Below, piece by piece: positions 60,436 to 64,000 of a stretch of 64,000 nt of DNA. The translations under genes were made by a program, and so were the position numbers. Position 1 is the first letter of the stretch, and each line of letters starts with the position of its first letter. The DNA comes from CAXTPV01 sp965276715 (GTDB taxonomy: Bacteria; Pseudomonadota; Alphaproteobacteria; Acetobacterales; Acetobacteraceae): assembly GCA_965276715.1 (NCBI GenBank), contig OZ255622.1, forward strand, positions 2,480,001 to 2,544,000, in the 5' to 3' direction. The notes beneath the pieces are model-generated. The model did no database searches and was not told the origin of the DNA. It saw only the letters and a program-made list of their open reading frames with translations.

Positions 60436-60624
60436 GCCTGACCGGCGGCGGGCAGGTTCGGGCGCGTCTTACCCGGCCGCGCGAGGAACCGCAACCGAGA
60501 CGCCCCGTTGACCGGCGCGGCGCCAGGCCGCATGTCCGAGCGTTGACGAGACTGGAGACGACGCATCCTTGCCAACACTCCGCGGCCCGCCGGCGCGGGC
60601 GGCGATCATCAGGCGACGCACCGC

Positions 60625-61929
60625 GTGGTCGAGGGGCTGCGGGAATGTCCCGACTGCGGCCTGTTCCAGGTGGTTCCGGACAGCGCGCCGGGCGAGACGA
60701 TCCGCTGCGCGCGCTGCGCGAGCTGGCTCCGCCGGCACCGCGCGGACCCCACGAGCCTGGCGCTGTCGCTCAACGTGACCTCGCTGGTGCTGTATCTGGT
60801 CGTGCTGTCCCTGCCGCTGATGACGCTCGATCTGCTGGGCCGGCTGCACACGGTCAACGTGCTCACCGGCCCCATGGCGCTCTGGGCCGACCAGGGCGGC
60901 CTGGCGCTGGTGGGATCGCTGGTGCTGTTCGCGACCGTGCTGATGCCCGGCGTGGTGATCGGGCTCAATCTCGTGGTGCTGGCGGGCGCGCGTCGCCCGG
61001 TCAGTCCGCGCCATCTGCCGCGGCTGATGCGCATGCGGAAATACCTGCGACCCTGGTCCATGGTCGAGGTCTACATGCTCGGCGTGTTCGTGGCCTACAC
61101 CAAGCTCGTCGATCTGGCCCATGTCGATCTGGGGCCGTCCATCTTCGCGCTGGCCGCGATCATGGTGCTGATGATCGGCGCCGACGGCGCCTTCGACACC
61201 GAAGCGATCTGGGACAAGATCCAGGCCGAGCGGCGGACGGGTCCGGGGTCGGCGACGTGCGCGGCGGACGAGGGCCTGGCCGACACGCGGCGGCTGATCG
61301 CATGCCACAGTTGCGAACTCGTGGTGCAGGCGGCGCGCGGTCCTGACCCGCATTCCTGTCCGCGCTGCGCCGCGGCGCTGCACCGGCGCGAGCCCAACAG
61401 CCTGCAGCGGACGATGGCCTTCCTGCTGGCGTCCGCGATCCTGTATGTGCCGGCGAACCTGCTGCCGGTGCTGACACTGACCCGGTTCGGCCGCGGCGAG
61501 CCGAGCACCATCCTCGCCGGCGTGGAGGAGCTCTACAAGAGCAACATGCTGCCGCTGGCGCTCCTGGTGTTCGTGGCCAGCATCTGCGTGCCGTGCCTGA
61601 AGGTGGTCGGGCTCACGGTGATGGTGGTGATGACGCGGCTTCGGGCCAGCGCCGGCCTGATCGACCGGACGCGCCTGTTCCGGGTGATCGACTTCATCGG
61701 ACGCTGGTCGATGATCGATGTGTTCATGATCTCGATCCTGGTCGCGATCGTGCATTTCGGCTTCCTCGCCAACGTCACGGCCAATCCGGGGATCGTGGCG
61801 TTCGCTCTCGTGGTGGTGCTGACGATCTTCGCCGCCGAGGCGTTCGATCCGAGGCTGATGTGGGACGCGGCCGCGGGACGACAGCGTGAACGCCCGCGGA
61901 TGGTCGCCGACGCGCGGGCCGCGGAGTGA
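60625..61929 (+). CDS. pqiA: PqiA-family intermembrane transport protein
   Basis: 434 aa made of two PqiA units. Each begins with a zinc-ribbon-like pair: CPDCGLF with CARCASW, and CHSCELV with CPRCAAALHRREP. Each is followed by four membrane helices. PqiA is the inner-membrane part of the PqiABC system that moves lipids between membranes. GTG start. It overlaps pqiB by 4 bp. Confidence 0.94.
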   Translation: MVEGLRECPDCGLFQVVPDSAPGETIRCARCASWLRRHRADPTSLALSLNVTSLVLYLVVLSLPLMTLDLLGRLHTVNVLTGPMALWADQGGLALVGSLVLFATVLMPGVVIGLNLVVLAGARRPVSPRHLPRLMRMRKYLRPWSMVEVYMLGVFVAYTKLVDLAHVDLGPSIFALAAIMVLMIGADGAFDTEAIWDKIQAERRTGPGSATCAADEGLADTRRLIACHSCELVVQAARGPDPHSCPRCAAALHRREPNSLQRTMAFLLASAILYVPANLLPVLTLTRFGRGEPSTILAGVEELYKSNMLPLALLVFVASICVPCLKVVGLTVMVVMTRLRASAGLIDRTRLFRVIDFIGRWSMIDVFMISILVAIVHFGFLANVTANPGIVAFALVVVLTIFAAEAFDPRLMWDAAAGRQRERPRMVADARAAE

Positions 61930-63620
61930 GCGGCCGCTCGGACGACGGCCAGGACGAAGCCCCGAGGCCGGTCGCTTCCGTCAGGCGCGCGCGGTTTTCC
62001 GCGATCTGGACCATCCCGATCATCGCGCTGATCATCGCGATCTTCCTGGGCTACCGAACGATCACGTCGAGCGGCGCCCTGATCACGATCAGCTTCGAAT
62101 CGGCCGAAGGCCTGACCGCTGGGCAGACGCAGGTCAAGCACAAGAACGTGGCCCTCGGCACCGTCGAGGCGATCAGGCTGACGCATGACCTGCGCGAGGT
62201 GCTGGTCAACGTGCGGATGACGCGCGAGGCGAACCGGATCCTCAACGACAAGACCCGCTTCTGGGTGGTCCGGCCGCGGCTGTCGGGCTCGAACATCAGC
62301 GGGCTCGAGACGCTGGTGTCGGGCGCCTACATCGCCGTCGACCCGGCGCCCGAGGGCAACCCGACGAAGGAGTTCGACGGGCTGGAATCGCCGCCCGGCG
62401 TCCGGTCCGACGAGCCGGGACGCACCTACACGCTGATGACGGGCAACGTGAACTCGATCGGCGAGGGCTCGCCGGTGTTCTTCCGCGGCATCACGGTGGG
62501 CGAGGTGCTGGGCTACAAGATCCCGCCGTCGGGGCGCGGGCCGATCCCGGTGCAGGTGTTCGTCCGCGAGCCGTACGATCATTTCGTCCGGGTCGACACG
62601 CGATTCTGGAACGATTCGGGTGTCGAGGTTAATCTCGGCGGCGGCGGCCTAAAGGTGCAGGTCGAGTCGCTGCAGGCGGTGCTGTCGGGCGGCGTCGGGT
62701 ACGGGATCAGCGAGGAGCGTCGCGGCCTGGATGTGCCGGAGGCGCCGGACGAGGCGGTCTACAAGCTCTACGACACGCGGGCCGACGCCGACTCGGCTGG
62801 CTATCACCGGCGCATCCCGTTCGTGACCTACCTGCAGAACTCGGTCAAGGGCCTGGAGGTCGGCAGCGAGGTCGACCTCTATGGCATCCAGATCGGCAAC
62901 GTGACGGACGTGAAGCTCCAGCTCGACCGGTCGGGAACGGCGCGGGTGCGGGTGGCGATGGAGGTGCAGCCCGAGCGCGTGTTCGCCGGCGACGAGCTGC
63001 ACGGCGAGACGGCCTCCGGCTTCACGCGCAAGCTGGTCGCCAACGGCATGCGGGCGCAGTTGAGCTCGGCGAGCTTCATCACCGGCGCCTCGCTGATCAG
63101 CTTCGAGTTCGTGCCCAACGCCAAGCCCGCCGACATCAGCATCGAGGGCGACGCGATCGTCCTGCCGAGCGAGAAGGGCGGCCTGTCGGGCATCACCGAC
63201 AGCCTGAGCGATGTCGCGGCCAAGCTCGACAGCCTGCCGCTGACCGAGATCGCCTCGCATCTCGACGATGTGCTGGCGGGCGCGGGCCGGACGGTCAACG
63301 ACCCCGACCTCAGGCAGGCGATCCACCAGCTCTCGGGCACGCTCGCCAGCATCCATGGCCTGGCCGACCACGCCAATCATGGCCTGACGCCGTTGCTGCG
63401 CGAGCTACCGGCGATGTCGGACCAGTTGCAGCAGACGTTGCGTCACGCCAACACGCTGCTCGCGAGCTACAACGGCGATTCGGATTTCGGCAGCAACCTG
63501 AACGCGCTGATGGGCCAGTTGTCGGACATGGCGCGCTCGCTGCGCCTGCTGTCGGATTACCTGCAGCGGCATCCGAACTCGCTGATCTTCGGGCGAAGCG
63601 CGCCGGGCCGGCACGAGTGA
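61926..63620 (+). CDS. pqiB: PqiB MCE-domain lipid-transport protein
   Basis: 564 aa. One N-terminal membrane helix (WTIPIIALIIAIFLGYRTI) anchors three MCE domains: GALITISFESAEGLTAGQTQVKHKNVALGTVEAIRL, PVFFRGITVGEVLGYK and EVDLYGIQIGNVTDVKL. The C-terminal helical tail (QAIHQLSGTLASIHGLADHAN) builds the needle. E. coli PqiB has this layout. GTG start overlaps the pqiA stop. Confidence 0.95.
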   Translation: MSGRSDDGQDEAPRPVASVRRARFSAIWTIPIIALIIAIFLGYRTITSSGALITISFESAEGLTAGQTQVKHKNVALGTVEAIRLTHDLREVLVNVRMTREANRILNDKTRFWVVRPRLSGSNISGLETLVSGAYIAVDPAPEGNPTKEFDGLESPPGVRSDEPGRTYTLMTGNVNSIGEGSPVFFRGITVGEVLGYKIPPSGRGPIPVQVFVREPYDHFVRVDTRFWNDSGVEVNLGGGGLKVQVESLQAVLSGGVGYGISEERRGLDVPEAPDEAVYKLYDTRADADSAGYHRRIPFVTYLQNSVKGLEVGSEVDLYGIQIGNVTDVKLQLDRSGTARVRVAMEVQPERVFAGDELHGETASGFTRKLVANGMRAQLSSASFITGASLISFEFVPNAKPADISIEGDAIVLPSEKGGLSGITDSLSDVAAKLDSLPLTEIASHLDDVLAGAGRTVNDPDLRQAIHQLSGTLASIHGLADHANHGLTPLLRELPAMSDQLQQTLRHANTLLASYNGDSDFGSNLNALMGQLSDMARSLRLLSDYLQRHPNSLIFGRSAPGRHE

Positions 63621-63637
63621 GCGAGGGGAGGGGACGA

Positions 63638-64000
63638 TTGGGCGACGTGACACGGCGCGGCGTGCTGGGTCTGCCGCTGCTGGCACTCCCGGCGCTCGCG
63701 GGCTGCGGCAGCGGCGATCCGACCTATTTCACCCTCGAGACGTCGCCCGGCGCGGTCCGGCGCGGCGGCCCGTCGCCGATCGAGGTGCGGACGCCGAGCG
63801 TCGCCGCGTTCCTCGACCGCGACTACATCGTGCAGAGCACGCAGGGCTACCGGCTCAAGCTCGCCGGCAACGACGCATGGGCGGAAGCGATCGCCGACAT
63901 GATCGCGCGCGTGCTGACGTCCGACCTGTCGCAGAGGCTGCCGGACGCAACGGTGTTCCGGGCCGGCACCGCGATCGGCGGAACGCCGTCGGCGATCGTG
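63638..64000 (+). CDS. pqiC: PqiC-like lipoprotein (runs off window)
   Basis: Partial. Lipobox LAGC (Cys23 from TTG 63638, which has GGAGGGG upstream) follows a hydrophobic signal RRGVLGLPLLALPALAG. YFTLETSP, IEVRTPSVAAFLDRDYIV and RLKLAGNDAWAEAIADMIARVLTSDLSQRLPD fit the ABC-type transport auxiliary lipoprotein family. Alternative GTG starts exist at 63617 (overlapping pqiB) and 63647. PqiC docks at the outer membrane. Confidence 0.88.
   Translation, partial: MGDVTRRGVLGLPLLALPALAGCGSGDPTYFTLETSPGAVRRGGPSPIEVRTPSVAAFLDRDYIVQSTQGYRLKLAGNDAWAEAIADMIARVLTSDLSQRLPDATVFRAGTAIGGTPSAIV

Overview
The window is GC-rich, densely packed chromosomal DNA from an alphaproteobacterium. A flagellar locus that carries FlbD-type and CtrA-type regulators, a COG4111-like NUDIX regulator and the overall gene mix point to Rhodospirillales, most likely Acetobacteraceae. 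The taxon is an inference; no rRNA is present to confirm it.

Layout. (1) 1-15710 is a flagellar locus: fliK (start uncertain), flgD, fliF, fliG, fliH, fliN, a sigma-54 activator of the FlbD type, flhA, flhF and an flhG-like gene. A nitrilase-family hydrolase and an NAD kinase follow, then a convergent CtrA-like regulator, and fliI-fliJ. The CtrA-like protein has Glu where the phosphorylated Asp51 should be. (2) 15696-20169 holds two small membrane proteins, a shrunken ABC importer with a damaged ATPase and a half-size permease, a YcgN-type cysteine-cluster protein and a YgjP-type metallopeptidase. (3) tRNA-Leu(UAA) at 20173-20256 is the attachment site of a 14.7 kb integrated element (20202-34959) with 56 bp direct repeats at both ends. 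It encodes an integrase next to the right end, excisionase-type regulators, a replication-type ATPase, a ParB-like protein, a major capsid protein, a secreted LamG-like protein, a Mu-type baseplate hub and a tape-measure protein. No terminase, portal or tail-tube gene is visible. (4) 35007-42714 is a leftward housekeeping run: rsmB, rpe, heparinase II/III-like, glycosyltransferase, purH, lolA, puuD-like. (5) 42780-46201 groups acyl-CoA dehydrogenase-like, PIG-L deacetylase, NodS-like methyltransferase and GT2 genes, which look like one uncharacterised biosynthetic unit. (6) 46238-56670 holds a NrtR/COG4111-like NUDIX regulator, ThiE-like, yggS, kup, hemW, an aminotransferase, a gamma-glutamyltransferase-like lipoprotein, a DsbA-like oxidase and an arylsulfate sulfotransferase. 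(7) 56719-60435 is accessory: small unknown genes, a short MITE-like element, cysK, and a micro-island of about 1.4 kb between a decayed tRNA-Thr fragment and the intact tRNA-Thr(CGU). (8) 60625-64000 is a pqiABC operon for inter-membrane lipid transport; pqiC runs off the end.

The best candidates for something new are the natural Asp51Glu CtrA homologue inside a flagellar locus, the satellite-like capsid-encoding island with a nested inverted repeat beside its replication ATPase, the degenerate ABC importer, the four-gene acyl/deacetylase/methyltransferase/glycosyltransferase unit, and two small mobile remnants (57802-57914 and 58949-60435).
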